This document shows positions 1-7,874 of a stretch of 64,000 nucleotides of DNA, piece after piece. Source of the stretch: Flintibacter muris. GTDB taxonomy: Bacteria > Bacillota > Clostridia > Oscillospirales > Oscillospiraceae. A program made the position numbers and the translations under genes. The first letter of the stretch is position 1; every line of letters starts with the position of its first letter. Below the pieces are notes generated by a model. It searched no databases and was not told the DNA's origin. It saw nothing but the letters and a program-made list of their open reading frames with translations. The stretch covers positions 1 to 64,000 of the forward strand of contig NZ_CALPCP010000001.1 of assembly GCF_943192995.1 (NCBI RefSeq). The letters run 5' to 3'.

Positions 1-753
1 TGGCAGAACCGGCCTCTGGAGGCGGTGTATCCGTTCATCTTCATGGACGCCATCCACTACAAGGTTCGGGAGGACCACCGGTACGTGACAAAGGCGGCGT
101 ATGTGGTCCTGGGGATCACCATGGATGGACGGAAGGACATCCTTGGGGTGTGGATCGGGGAGCATGAGAGCAGCAAATTCTGGCTGAATGTGTTGAATGA
201 CCTCAAAAGCAGGGGAGTTTTGGATGTGTATCTGTTCTGTACGGACGGCCTGTGCGGGATGATGGAAGCCATCCGTGCGGTGTATCCCCAGAGCCGTTTG
301 CAGCGCTGCATCGTTCATCAAATCCGTTCCTCCACCCGCTTTGTCAGTTGGAAGGACATCAAGCACGTGGTGGCTGATCTGAAGAAGATCTATACCTCCG
401 TCACACTGGATGAGGCGGAAGAGAACCTGCTTCAGTTCTCGGAAAAATGGAGGAATCAGTACCCCTCCTGCGTGAAAAGCTGGGAGGAGAATTGGGAAGT
501 TCTGAGTACCTTCTATGAATATCCGCCCGAAGTTCGTAAAATCATATACACGACGAATATTATCGAGGGCCTCAACCGCCAGTTCCGTCAGATCACGAAG
601 AACAAACCCTGCTTTACCAACGATGATTCCCTGCGCAGGATGCTTTACCTGGCCTCCCAGCGCATTACGAAGCGCTGGCGCACCAGATGCCAGAACTGGG
701 ACCTGGTGCTCAGCCAGCTGGAGATCCTGTTCTCCGGCCGTGCTGTTGGCTGA
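1..753 (+). mobile_element. IS256-family transposase, 3' part (5' end outside window)
   Basis: The reading frame is open from the first base, so the gene is cut by the window edge rather than starting inside it. The visible 250 residues match the catalytic half of an IS256-family (MULE-type) DDE transposase. An Asp lies in FMDAIHYK near the start, a second Asp in FCTDGL about 65 residues later, and a Glu in TTNIIEGLNRQ about 110 residues after that, as expected for the DDE triad of this family. The frame ends with a short basic tail typical of the family. The AT-richer stretch at about 896-935, containing ttacacaagattttacacc, resembles the terminal inverted repeats of IS256 elements and could be the right end, but the left end is not visible to compare. 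No frameshift is seen in this part. Confidence 0.9.
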
Positions 754-1100
754 TCCCTGGCTGTAAAATGTCCCGGCAAGCAGGCCGGCATTCACACCTG
801 CGGCGTGCATACCGCCCCGCCCGCCGGGACCCTAGGTGGCCAAGGGATTCAGCCCCAGCCTGTGCACTTTCCATCGCGCCACTTCTTGACTTTGTCGATT
901 TTCGCTTACACAAGATTTTACACCAAGCCGGACGGCGTTACCACCCAGCATATCACCATCTATTACAACTGTATCGGCGCTTTCTCCGTCCCTGACCGCC
1001 GGAACATCCCGGCTGTGGAAATCACGATGGGGACAAGAAAGGGAGTAGCCGTCAGCTACTCCCGGTCGCGGATCGCCGTATAGGATTTTGAGCAAAAATA
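754..1100. other. Gene-free stretch downstream of the transposase
   Basis: No convincing gene. The stretch probably holds the non-coding tail of the IS256 element (candidate right end about 896-935) followed by host DNA up to the tRNA terminator. Confidence 0.5.
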
Positions 1101-1150
1101 ATGCGGAGTGTCCTCCGAGGATACTCAAATCCTATAAGGACACTCCGCAT
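1101..1150 (-). terminator. Terminator hairpin of tRNA-Pro
   Basis: The 14-base arms at 1101-1114 and 1137-1150 are perfectly complementary. A smaller hairpin (1118-1122 with 1129-1133) sits in the loop. Read on the minus strand the stem is followed by TATTTTTGC. The outer arm starts directly at the tRNA 3' end and repeats part of its acceptor sequence (GGAGTG), so the stem could also compete with the acceptor before processing. Confidence 0.75.
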
Positions 1151-1225
1151 GGTCGGAGTGCGGGGACTCGAACCCCGGGCCTCCTGCTCCCAAAGCAGGC
1201 GCGCTACCAACTGCGCAACACCCCG
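1150..1225 (-). tRNA. tRNA-Pro (anticodon TGG)
   Basis: The reverse strand folds into a complete 76-base cloverleaf. It has a 7-bp acceptor stem starting with the C1-G72 pair typical of tRNA-Pro, a D arm GCGC/GCGC and an anticodon stem CCTGC/GCAGG with loop TTTGGGA. The T arm is CGGGG/CCCCG with TTCGAGT, and CCA is encoded. The anticodon is TGG, reading proline codons, and is followed by G37. The variable loop is AGGCC, so position 46 is a G and a possible substrate of the neighbouring TrmB. Confidence 0.97.
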
Positions 1226-1291
1226 ATCTCTTATTCTGCTGGCATTCCTAAAACGGTCCGCAGACAGCATATCGTTCAAAATCTCTACAAC

Positions 1292-1320
1292 AGTATAATA
1301 TATTTTAAAAACGATTGCAA
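1292..1320 (-). promoter_or_regulatory. Sigma-A promoter of tRNA-Pro
   Basis: On the minus strand TTGCAA (1315-1320) is followed by 17 bases and TATACT (1292-1297). The start point would be about 60 bases before the tRNA. The -35 box is self-complementary and also serves the opposing trmB promoter. Confidence 0.7.
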
Positions 1321-1344
1321 GTCTTCTGATAAATATGTTAAGAT
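1315..1344 (+). promoter_or_regulatory. Sigma-A promoter of trmB
   Basis: TTGCAA (1315-1320), 18 bases, TAAGAT (1339-1344), about 27 bases before the trmB start. The -35 hexamer is shared with the divergent tRNA-Pro promoter. Confidence 0.6.
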
Positions 1345-1377
1345 ATTTTTGAAATTCTACACAGAGGTGACAAAACC

Positions 1378-2088
1378 ATGCGAATGAGAAAAAAGCCAAA
1401 CCTGTCGGCCCGGATGGAGCGGTGTGCGGCAATGCGGATTGACAACCCTGCAGCGATGCGAGGGCGGTGGCGGGAGCTTTTCCCGGAGGCCCGGGAGGTG
1501 CGGCTGGAGATTGGCTGCGGCAAGGGCCGGTTTTCCGCTGAGACGGCGGAACAAAATCCTGATGTACTGTACATTGCTCTGGAGCGGGTTCCGGACGCCA
1601 TGATTGTCGCTATGGAGCGCTGTCAGGCCAAGGGGCTGACCAACATTTTCTTTATTGACGGGGACGCGGCTCTGCTGCGGGACTACTTTGCACCCGACGA
1701 GGTCGATCTGCTCTACATCAACTTCTGTGACCCCTGGCCGGGGGTGAAGCACGCCCGGAGGCGGCTGACTCACGAGCAGTTTCTGATTCTCTACCGGGGC
1801 GTTTTGCGGGAAAAGGGAGAAATTCACTTTAAAAGTGACAACCACGATCTCTTCGAGTGGTCCCTGTTTCAATTCCCCAAGGCGGGTTTTGCTTTGTCTG
1901 AGGTGACCCGCAACCTTCACGGCCAGAGCATACGGGGAATTATGACAGACTACGAGGAAAAATTTCATCTGATGGGGACGCCCATCAACCGCTGTGTTGG
2001 GACCAAAGAGCCCATGGACCCGGAGCCGGAATTCAAGCCTATCCCGGGGCCTGCCAACCGGCCTGAGGCAATAGCGGCCAGGGAATAA
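1378..2088 (+). CDS. trmB: tRNA (guanine-N7)-methyltransferase TrmB
   Basis: The product (236 aa) is the SAM-dependent enzyme that makes m7G at position 46 of tRNA variable loops in the cytoplasm. Motif I is EIGCGKG at residues 44-50. The family signatures NFCDPWP (115-121), KSDN (152-155) and TDYEEKF (190-196) are all present in order. The length fits single-chain bacterial TrmB, with a short Pro-rich C-terminal extension. The ATG follows an AGAGGTG ribosome site. The gene diverges from tRNA-Pro, whose variable loop has G46. No partner gene follows on the same strand, and the next gene converges. Confidence 0.96.
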   Translation: MRMRKKPNLSARMERCAAMRIDNPAAMRGRWRELFPEAREVRLEIGCGKGRFSAETAEQNPDVLYIALERVPDAMIVAMERCQAKGLTNIFFIDGDAALLRDYFAPDEVDLLYINFCDPWPGVKHARRRLTHEQFLILYRGVLREKGEIHFKSDNHDLFEWSLFQFPKAGFALSEVTRNLHGQSIRGIMTDYEEKFHLMGTPINRCVGTKEPMDPEPEFKPIPGPANRPEAIAARE

Positions 2089-2112
2089 CCGGCAATGTCA
2101 GCCGGGCGACCC

Positions 2113-3078
2113 TCAGTTTTTGGACAGCTCCCTCCACCCCAGCAGCCCGTAGGCGGAATCGGAGGACTGAACCGCTCTGACAATGGCCCGCTCCATAGCC
2201 TGGGCAGCCATAGCTCCCACCACGTTGACATCACCAGGGAAATCCCCCAGGGACAGGGCGTAGATACTGTCCCCGTCAGCAGTAGTATGGACCGGTCGAA
2301 TAGCCCTGGCATAGCCGTTGTGGGTCATACCGGCCACCTTGGTCAGGCGGGTTTTGTCCAATTTGGCGTTGGTGACCACCACTCCTAAAGTGGTGTTTCC
2401 AGCAAAGAGGTTTTCCGCCAGGGTCACATCCCGGAACAGCTCCTCCAGAGTGGAGGACAGGCCGGTCCAACCCTCATTTAACAGCCCGGCAATCTGTTTC
2501 CCGTCAGGGCCATACACGTCCCCAAGGGCGTTGACTGCCACCAGTGCTCCCACCTTCAGCCCGCCGGCCTGGAGGGCACAGGTACCAAAGCCCGACTTCA
2601 TTGCCCGTCCCATTCCCCGGTACTTTCCTATGGAGCAGCCGGTCCCGGCGCCCACATTACCCTGGGCAGGCTCATCATAGCTTGCATTCTCACAGGCGGC
2701 GTAGGCCATGGCCCCGTCAGGGCGCACATGTTTGTCCCCCACCCCCAGGTCAAACAGGCAGGACTGGCTGACCAGAGGGACCTTGGCCACCCCCGTGTCA
2801 AACCCGATATCCCGCTCCTCCAGATACCGCTGCACACCCCCTGCGGCGTCCAGGCCAAAGGCGCTGCCCCCGGAGAGGAGCACGGCGTTGACACCCTCTG
2901 CTGCGGCCACAGGATTCAATATCTGAGATTCCCTAGAGGCGGGACCGCCTCCCCGCACATCCAGCCCGGCGGGGCTCATCCGGTCACACAGGATCACCGT
3001 ACAGCCGGTGGCCGCCTCCTGATTTTCAGCATGTCCCACCTGGAAGCCGCCTATCTCCATAATTCCAATCTCTTTCAT
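2113..3078 (-). CDS. P1-family (S58/DmpA-NylC type) aminopeptidase
   Basis: The product (321 aa from the chosen ATG) belongs to the P1/S58 Ntn-hydrolase family. These enzymes include L-aminopeptidase/D-esterase DmpA, beta-aminopeptidases and NylC amide hydrolases, and they self-cleave to expose an N-terminal nucleophile. The sequence shows the Gly-rich start (EIGGFQVGHAE), the LLSGGSAFGLDAAGGV substrate-pocket motif, and NTTLGVVVTNA at about residues 228-238. By comparison with NylC the Thr after Asn would be the nucleophile, where DmpA uses Ser. The start is uncertain because a GTG at 3093 and ATGs at 3078 and 3060 are all possible and none has a strong ribosome site. It follows the tsf terminator and faces trmB tail to tail. 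The natural substrate cannot be told. Confidence 0.85.
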   Translation of the reverse strand: MKEIGIMEIGGFQVGHAENQEAATGCTVILCDRMSPAGLDVRGGGPASRESQILNPVAAAEGVNAVLLSGGSAFGLDAAGGVQRYLEERDIGFDTGVAKVPLVSQSCLFDLGVGDKHVRPDGAMAYAACENASYDEPAQGNVGAGTGCSIGKYRGMGRAMKSGFGTCALQAGGLKVGALVAVNALGDVYGPDGKQIAGLLNEGWTGLSSTLEELFRDVTLAENLFAGNTTLGVVVTNAKLDKTRLTKVAGMTHNGYARAIRPVHTTADGDSIYALSLGDFPGDVNVVGAMAAQAMERAIVRAVQSSDSAYGLLGWRELSKN

Positions 3079-3106
3079 GCCACAACACTTCACTTATCTA
3101 TAAATA

Positions 3107-3138
3107 GAGAGGCCAGGACACATTCACCTTGGCCTCTC
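3107..3138 (-). terminator. Terminator of the rpsB-tsf operon
   Basis: The arms GAGAGGCCA (3107-3115) and TGGCCTCTC (3130-3138) form a strong stem. On the minus strand it is followed by TATTTATA, 20 bases after the tsf stop codon. Confidence 0.7.
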
Positions 3139-3158
3139 GTTTTCTGTTTCAGAACCGA

Positions 3159-4079
3159 TTACTTAATCATGGAGGCGACTTCAGCGGCGAAGTCGTCCTC
3201 AGCCTTCTCAATGCCCTCGCCGGTGGCGAAGCGGGTAAATGCCTTCACAGTGATTTTGCCGCCCAATTCCTTGGCCACAGCGGCCACGTGCTTCTCCACG
3301 GAGATCTTATTCTCCTTGACGAAGGCCTGCTGGAGCAGGCAGTTCTCCTCATAGTACTTGCCCAGCTTACCCATGACAATGCCTTCCTTTACCTTATCGG
3401 GCTTGGAGGCCATCTTGGGGTCGTTGGCCATGGCGGCCAGCTGAATCTCCTTCTCCTTGTCCAGAACCTCCTGGCTCACGTCGGACTTATCCAGATAGCT
3501 GGGGTTCATGGCGCAGATCTGCATGGCCACATCCTTGCCCAGCTCCACCACCTTGGCGGCGTCGATTCCCTCAACAGCCAGGTTGACCAGCACGCCTACC
3601 TTGCCGCCCATGTGGATATAGGGCACGCTGACACCCTCGGCGTAGCGGACGAAACGGCGGATCTGGATGTTCTCACCGATAGCCAGCACCTTGTCGGCGG
3701 TGACGTCGGCAATGGTGCGGTCGGTGCCGGGGTACTTGCAGTTCTTCAGGGCCTCCACATCAGCGGGGTTCTCAGCGGCCACCACAGAGGCCACGTCCTT
3801 GACAAAGCCCTGGAACACCTCGTTCTTGGCCACAAAGTCGGTCTGGGAGTTGACCTCGATAATAACGCCCACGCCGTCATCAGACACAAAGGCGCAGGAG
3901 GCGCCCTCGGCGGCCACCTTGCCAGCCTTCTTTACCTGAGCGGCAAGGCCCTTCTCCCGCAGCCACTCAATGGCCTTGTCAAAGTCGCCGTCGGCCTCCA
4001 CCAGGGCCTTCTTGCAGTCCATCATACCTACGCCGGTCATCTCGCGCAGCTTCTGTACGTCTTTTGCGGAAATCGCCAT
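3159..4079 (-). CDS. tsf: Translation elongation factor Ts
   Basis: EF-Ts (306 aa) is the nucleotide-exchange factor of EF-Tu. The diagnostic N-terminal UBA-like region carries TGVGMMDCKKAL, followed by the exchange core with TDFVAKNEVF. Length and order are normal for the family, and no domain is missing. The ATG has a GGAGGT ribosome site 9 bases upstream. The gene lies 118 bases downstream of rpsB on the same strand, the universal bacterial arrangement, so both are probably transcribed from the promoter before rpsB and end at the hairpin just downstream. Confidence 0.98.
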   Translation of the reverse strand: MAISAKDVQKLREMTGVGMMDCKKALVEADGDFDKAIEWLREKGLAAQVKKAGKVAAEGASCAFVSDDGVGVIIEVNSQTDFVAKNEVFQGFVKDVASVVAAENPADVEALKNCKYPGTDRTIADVTADKVLAIGENIQIRRFVRYAEGVSVPYIHMGGKVGVLVNLAVEGIDAAKVVELGKDVAMQICAMNPSYLDKSDVSQEVLDKEKEIQLAAMANDPKMASKPDKVKEGIVMGKLGKYYEENCLLQQAFVKENKISVEKHVAAVAKELGGKITVKAFTRFATGEGIEKAEDDFAAEVASMIK

Positions 4080-4197
4080 AATATATTACCTCCAAATTGT
4101 TATGATTCGCAGGGCGCAACGACTCGCCACGCCGCACACCGTCTTTGCCGGAAAAGGACAGCACACCGGGGTCGTCACGCCCTACACAAATACAATA

Positions 4198-4926
4198 TTA
4201 CTCCGCGGCGGCGGGAGCGGCCTCCTCGGCGGGGGCAGCATCCTGGCCCTGGCGGCCCTCCTGAATGGCGTTGGCCATGACGGAGGAGATCAGCTTGATG
4301 GCGCGGATGGCGTCGTCATTGCCGGGGATGACGTAGTCAATCTCGTCGGGGTCGCAGTTGGTGTCTACAATAGCCACAATGGGGATGTGGAGCTTGCGGG
4401 CCTCGTTGATGGCGTTGCGCTCCTTGCGGGGGTCCACCACGAACAGGGCGCCGGGGAGCTTCTTCATCTCAGTGACGCCGCCCAGGTACTTCTCCAGCTT
4501 GGCGATCTCGCCCATGTGCTTGATGACTTCCTTCTTGGGCAGCATGTCAAAGGTGCCGTCCTCCTGCATCTTCTTCAGCTGGGCCAGACGGTCCACACGG
4601 CCCCGCATGGTTTTGAAGTTGGTGAGCATGCCGCCCAGCCAGCGGGCATTCACCCAGTACATCCCTACCCGGCTGGCCTCTTCCTTGATGGCCTCTTGGG
4701 CCTGCTTCTTGGTGCCCACGAACAGCAGGGTTTCGCCCTTCTCGCCCAGGGAGCGGACAAAGTTATAGGCCTCCTCCAGCTTCTTCACGGTCTTCTGGAG
4801 ATCAATGATATAGATCCCGTTGCGCTCCGTGTAGATGTAGGTGGCCATTTTGGGGTTCCACCGGCGGGTCTGGTGGCCGAAGTGTACGCCGGCCTCCAGC
4901 AGCTGCTTCATAGATACGACTGCCAT
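4198..4926 (-). CDS. rpsB: 30S ribosomal protein S2
   Basis: S2 (242 aa) sits at the head-body junction of the small subunit. The start [19 protein letters not shown] and the RRWNPKM and [11 protein letters not shown] motifs are unmistakable. The C-terminus ends in a short Ala/Glu-rich tail as in many clostridia. The ATG is preceded by AGGAGG with an 8-base gap. The gene heads the rpsB-tsf operon and is preceded by a consensus promoter and a GC-rich folded leader that may allow autogenous control. Confidence 0.98.
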   Translation of the reverse strand: MAVVSMKQLLEAGVHFGHQTRRWNPKMATYIYTERNGIYIIDLQKTVKKLEEAYNFVRSLGEKGETLLFVGTKKQAQEAIKEEASRVGMYWVNARWLGGMLTNFKTMRGRVDRLAQLKKMQEDGTFDMLPKKEVIKHMGEIAKLEKYLGGVTEMKKLPGALFVVDPRKERNAINEARKLHIPIVAIVDTNCDPDEIDYVIPGNDDAIRAIKLISSVMANAIQEGRQGQDAAPAEEAAPAAAE

Positions 4927-4963
4927 TGTTTGTTTCCTCCTGTTTTTCAGTTATTCTTCTGGG

Positions 4964-5015
4964 GGCATCATATCCTCCGCCAACCCGGTTTGTCCGGGCA
5001 CCGGGCGGATGATCC
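4964..5015 (-). promoter_or_regulatory. Structured rpsB leader, candidate S2 autoregulatory site
   Basis: Between the promoter and rpsB the leader folds into one long interrupted hairpin. The inner stem CCCGG/CCGGG (4984-4988 with 4994-4998) is stacked on TCCGCC/GGCGGA (4976-4981 with 5004-5009), and ATCAT/ATGAT continues outward. It is not followed by a T run, so it is not a terminator. Feedback by free S2 is known for rpsB leaders in other bacteria. That this one binds S2 is an inference. Confidence 0.5.
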
Positions 5016-5040
5016 GCACTCCCACGCATAATGCCTTGGT

Positions 5041-5069
5041 AGTATACCACACATTTTTTTCATATGCAA
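5041..5069 (-). promoter_or_regulatory. Strong sigma-A promoter of rpsB-tsf
   Basis: On the minus strand TTGCAT (5064-5069), 17 bases including an A-rich tract, then TATACT (5041-5046). Transcription would start near 5034 and give a leader of about 107 bases. Confidence 0.8.
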
Positions 5070-5524
5070 CAGTTTTTTCCTGATTTTTGGCACTTTATTC
5101 AAAACCTGTTTGACAAACTGACCAATTCGGCTTTTATTTAGAACCTGTATTCATATGTTACACGATAGAACGCCATTTTGCTGGGGTTAGGTATAAATCC
5201 TTATCCCTGGCAAAAACGCGCTCACAAAGCCGCATATAGCAAGGCTCTTTTTGCCCCTACTGCGTAACATGAGGGCATAAAAAAAGCGGCGTTCCTGTTC
5301 TCCCGTTAGGGATAGAGAAACGCCGCGTCTGCGTCGTATTCAGTTTTCATTTATTCTTTCTCAATACTGTGTGCTGGTGGCTGGGCTTGCAGGGTTCCGG
5401 GCGGCATATCAAGGCTCTTTCCCTCAAAAGTAGTAAATTGGTAGTGAATTCTGCTTGAAATCCTGCTTGTATGCCCATAAATCAAGGCTTTTTTTGAGAT
5501 AATCAACCATTTTATATAAATAGT
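5070..5524. other. Gene-free AT-richer stretch with direct repeats
   Basis: No gene is supported. The stretch is clearly less GC-rich than its surroundings. It carries a near-repeat GCATAT(AG)CAAGGCTCTTT at 5234-5250 and GCATATCAAGGCTCTTT at 5404-5420, with a third weaker copy of AATCAAGGCTTT at about 5480. A terminator hairpin lies between the copies. It could be a scar of an excised or decayed mobile element, but no integrase or transposase residues can be recognised. Confidence 0.4.
5279..5326 (-). terminator. Rho-independent terminator downstream of the MATE gene
   Basis: The arms GCGGCGTT (5286-5293) and AACGCCGC (5319-5326) are followed on the minus strand by seven T residues (5279-5285). 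It lies about 200 bases beyond the MATE stop codon. Confidence 0.7.
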
Positions 5525-7492
5525 TTACATGCGCTTGATATAGTCACAAATCAGCCCGGCGGCCTTTTCCGCACCGATGGAGCTGTCTATACTCAGCTCA
5601 TATTGGTGGGCATCGCCCCACTCATGGCCGGAGATACTCTGGTAGTAGGCCCCGCGGGCCGCGTCGGAGCGGGCAATGCTCTTTTTGCCCTCCTGCTCTG
5701 TGTCGCCGTACATCTCCATCACCTTTTTTACCCGGTAATCTTTGGGCGCATGGATGAAAATACGTACCAGGTTGTCGCGGTCGCGCAGAACGTAGTCCGC
5801 AGCCCGGCCTATAATGACGCAGGCGCCCATGTCAGCAATCATGTTGATAGCCTTGTCCTGAGCAATGACCGCCTGGTGGACGGCGCTGGTGCTGAGGTAC
5901 AGCTCCCGCATGACCGCGTTTCTGTCGGAATTGATGCCGGAGATAAACTCCTCAGCCAGACCGCTCTCCTGGGCGGCCAGGGCGGTCATCTCTTTGTAGT
6001 AGCAAGGGACGTTCAGCTGCTGGGCCACCAGCTGGCCGATGCGCTTGCCGGCGGTGCCGTGTTCCCGGGCAATGGTGATGATGACGCCCGGGCGGGAGGG
6101 CTGCAAAATTGTTTTGGCGGTACTGGCCTGCCGTTCGCCCTCCTGGCTCAGATGCTTCCACACCTGGGCCACTACCGCCGCAGTAATGACCATTGCGATA
6201 AAGTCGGCCACAGGAGCGGACCACAAAATGCCCATAATCCCCATCTTCATGGGCATTGTAATGGCCAGTATGATGAGCAGAAGGTCACGCAGTACCGACA
6301 GGGGAACCGCGGCCTTGGCATGTCCAATGGACTGGAGGAACATGGCGCAGGCCTTTTGCAGGCAGGTAAAAATCACCAGTGACAGGTAGATGCGCAGACA
6401 GCTGGCGGCAAAGGTGAAATAGAGCTCACCACCATTGTCGCCAAACATGCGTACAAAGACCATAGGCACGCTTTCAAACAGCACGGTGGCAATTACGCAT
6501 ACTGTCAGGGTGGACAGAACAACCAGCTTAAAGGTCTCCTTCACCCGGCCATACAGCTTGGCGCCGTAGTTATAGCCCATGATGGGCAGCGCCCCGGCGG
6601 TAATGCCGCAGGCAATGTTCAGGATGATCTGGAACAGCTTGATAATGACCACAAAGGCGGACAGGGGGATGTCAGGGCCGTAAATGCTCTGAGCGCCGTA
6701 GGACTTGAGCAGGATATTGTTGGCAATAGTAGTGGCCACAATGCACAGCTGGGTCAAAAAGCTGCCTGCGCCCAGGGGCAGAACGGGCTTGAGGTGCTTC
6801 CAGCTGAGGATGAAGTCAGACGCCTTCACCCGGAACACCCGGCTGCGGCGCAGATAGGCAACGCAGATAAGGAAGCTGACAAACTGGCCCAGAATGGTGG
6901 CGATGGCTGCCCCCTTGATGCCCCAGCCCAGCACAAAGATGGCTACCGGGTCACCAATCATGTTGATAACCGCGCCCACCATCATAGCCGCCATGGAGTA
7001 TTTGGGGCTTCCATCGGCGCGGATGATGGAGGCCAGGGTGTTCTGCACCAGAGCCAAGGGCATCATAATAAAGATAATGTTTCCGTAGTCCCGGGTCAGC
7101 TCAATGGTGGCCTCGGTGGCGCCCAGGGTGTACAAGATGCTGTCCCCCAGGGCGTAGCATACGGCGATAATGACCACACCGGAGAAAAAGGAGCCCAGCA
7201 TGCTGTTGGCCACAGACCGCCCCGCTCCGGAGGTGTCCCCCTGGCCCTGGGACAGGCTGAGGAAGGTGGCCATTCCGTCGCCAAACAGGACGGAGGCGCC
7301 CCAGCCCACCACAGTAATGGGGAAAATGATTCCGGTGGCGGCGTTGCCCAGGTAGCCAATGCCGTTGCCCACAAAGATCTGGTCCACAATGTTGTACAGG
7401 CAGGAAATAATCAGAGCCAGCGTACTGGGCACGGCAAATTGCACCAGCAGCTTGCCCACCCGCTCCCTGCCAAGATAGTTGTTTTCTTCCAT
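5525..7492 (-). CDS. MATE-family efflux transporter fused to a cytidylate-kinase-like domain
   Basis: The product is 655 aa. Residues 1 to about 450 form a twelve-helix MATE exporter, which moves cationic or drug-like compounds out against Na+ or H+. The first helix pair contains PSTLALIISCLYNIVDQIFVG, and ADGSPKYSMAAMMVGAVIN follows. Residues 468-655 form a separate cytosolic domain of the cytidylate-kinase-like family. It has IITIAREHGTAGKRIG as a P-loop-like start, then GACVIIGRAADYVL and a region rich in Arg/Asp. Ordinary MATE proteins end near residue 450, so this is a true fusion. The ATG at 7492 is chosen because it follows GGGAGG with a 7-base gap. An upstream extension would run through the terminator hairpin. 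A promoter and folded leader precede it. What the kinase-like part phosphorylates or senses is unknown. Confidence 0.9.
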   Translation of the reverse strand: MEENNYLGRERVGKLLVQFAVPSTLALIISCLYNIVDQIFVGNGIGYLGNAATGIIFPITVVGWGASVLFGDGMATFLSLSQGQGDTSGAGRSVANSMLGSFFSGVVIIAVCYALGDSILYTLGATEATIELTRDYGNIIFIMMPLALVQNTLASIIRADGSPKYSMAAMMVGAVINMIGDPVAIFVLGWGIKGAAIATILGQFVSFLICVAYLRRSRVFRVKASDFILSWKHLKPVLPLGAGSFLTQLCIVATTIANNILLKSYGAQSIYGPDIPLSAFVVIIKLFQIILNIACGITAGALPIMGYNYGAKLYGRVKETFKLVVLSTLTVCVIATVLFESVPMVFVRMFGDNGGELYFTFAASCLRIYLSLVIFTCLQKACAMFLQSIGHAKAAVPLSVLRDLLLIILAITMPMKMGIMGILWSAPVADFIAMVITAAVVAQVWKHLSQEGERQASTAKTILQPSRPGVIITIAREHGTAGKRIGQLVAQQLNVPCYYKEMTALAAQESGLAEEFISGINSDRNAVMRELYLSTSAVHQAVIAQDKAINMIADMGACVIIGRAADYVLRDRDNLVRIFIHAPKDYRVKKVMEMYGDTEQEGKKSIARSDAARGAYYQSISGHEWGDAHQYELSIDSSIGAEKAAGLICDYIKRM

Positions 7493-7523
7493 AAAGATAC
7501 CTCCCTTGATGTGTATACAGCCC

Positions 7524-7557
7524 AAAAAAGGCGCGTGCTTCCGCACACGCCTTTTTT
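7524..7557. terminator. Symmetrical terminator hairpin inside the MATE leader
   Basis: Arms at 7524-7538 and 7543-7557 pair through six A-T pairs, GGCG/CGCC, one C-A mismatch and GTGC/GCAC, with a four-base loop. Because A and T runs flank it on both sides it can work in either direction. It lies between the MATE promoter and its start codon, so it may act as an attenuator. Confidence 0.7.
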
Positions 7558-7562
7558 CGACA

Positions 7563-7629
7563 AAACGACACACGCGAAACATTACTGTACCGTAATCAGA
7601 TTTACGTGCAATGCACCACATGTGTCGTT
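7563..7629 (-). promoter_or_regulatory. Folded leader upstream of the MATE attenuator (candidate sensor RNA)
   Basis: AACGACACA (7564-7572) pairs exactly with TGTGTCGTT (7621-7629), closing a region that holds two small hairpins: CGTAA/TTACG (7591-7595 with 7602-7606) and GTGC/GCAC (7606-7609 with 7613-7616). This resembles a three-way junction placed directly before a terminator. It matches no riboswitch consensus known to me. Confidence 0.4.
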
Positions 7630-7657
7630 GAATGGCCGTATTCAATTTACAGGCTTT

Positions 7658-7686
7658 AGTATAACAAAACGAATGTTTCATTTCAA
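7658..7686 (-). promoter_or_regulatory. Sigma-A promoter of the MATE gene
   Basis: On the minus strand TTGAAA (7681-7686), 17 bases, TATACT (7658-7663), giving a leader of about 160 bases. Confidence 0.7.
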
Positions 7687-7773
7687 AGGTCAATTTTCAC
7701 AAAAATTCTATTCTCTAAAGGACCATCAAATAATGGCGCCTGGCGTTTTATTTGCAAAATCCTGCGAAAAAGA

Positions 7774-7802
7774 TTGAATCTTGTTCCATTATGTGGTATC
7801 CT
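7774..7802 (+). promoter_or_regulatory. Sigma-A promoter of the first O-acetylation operon
   Basis: TTGAAT (7774-7779), 17 bases, TATCCT (7797-7802). This is about 70 bases before the start codon at 7875 and divergent from the MATE promoter. Confidence 0.6.
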
Positions 7803-7874
7803 TACTATGAACTGCTGGAAGCTTTTGTGTGTACCGCTTCCGCGGGCATACCCAGAGAGAAACGGGGAATCGTA

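Noticed and set aside
1088..1387. Open frames running through tRNA-Pro and its flanks
   Set aside because: They read through a structurally perfect tRNA and two promoters.
5481..5520. Small frame MVDYLKKSLDLW on the minus strand near 5510
   Set aside because: Only 28 codons with no ribosome site and no recognisable family.
7563..7629. Purine-type riboswitch
   Set aside because: A three-stem layout is present, but the conserved junction and loop bases of the purine class are not.
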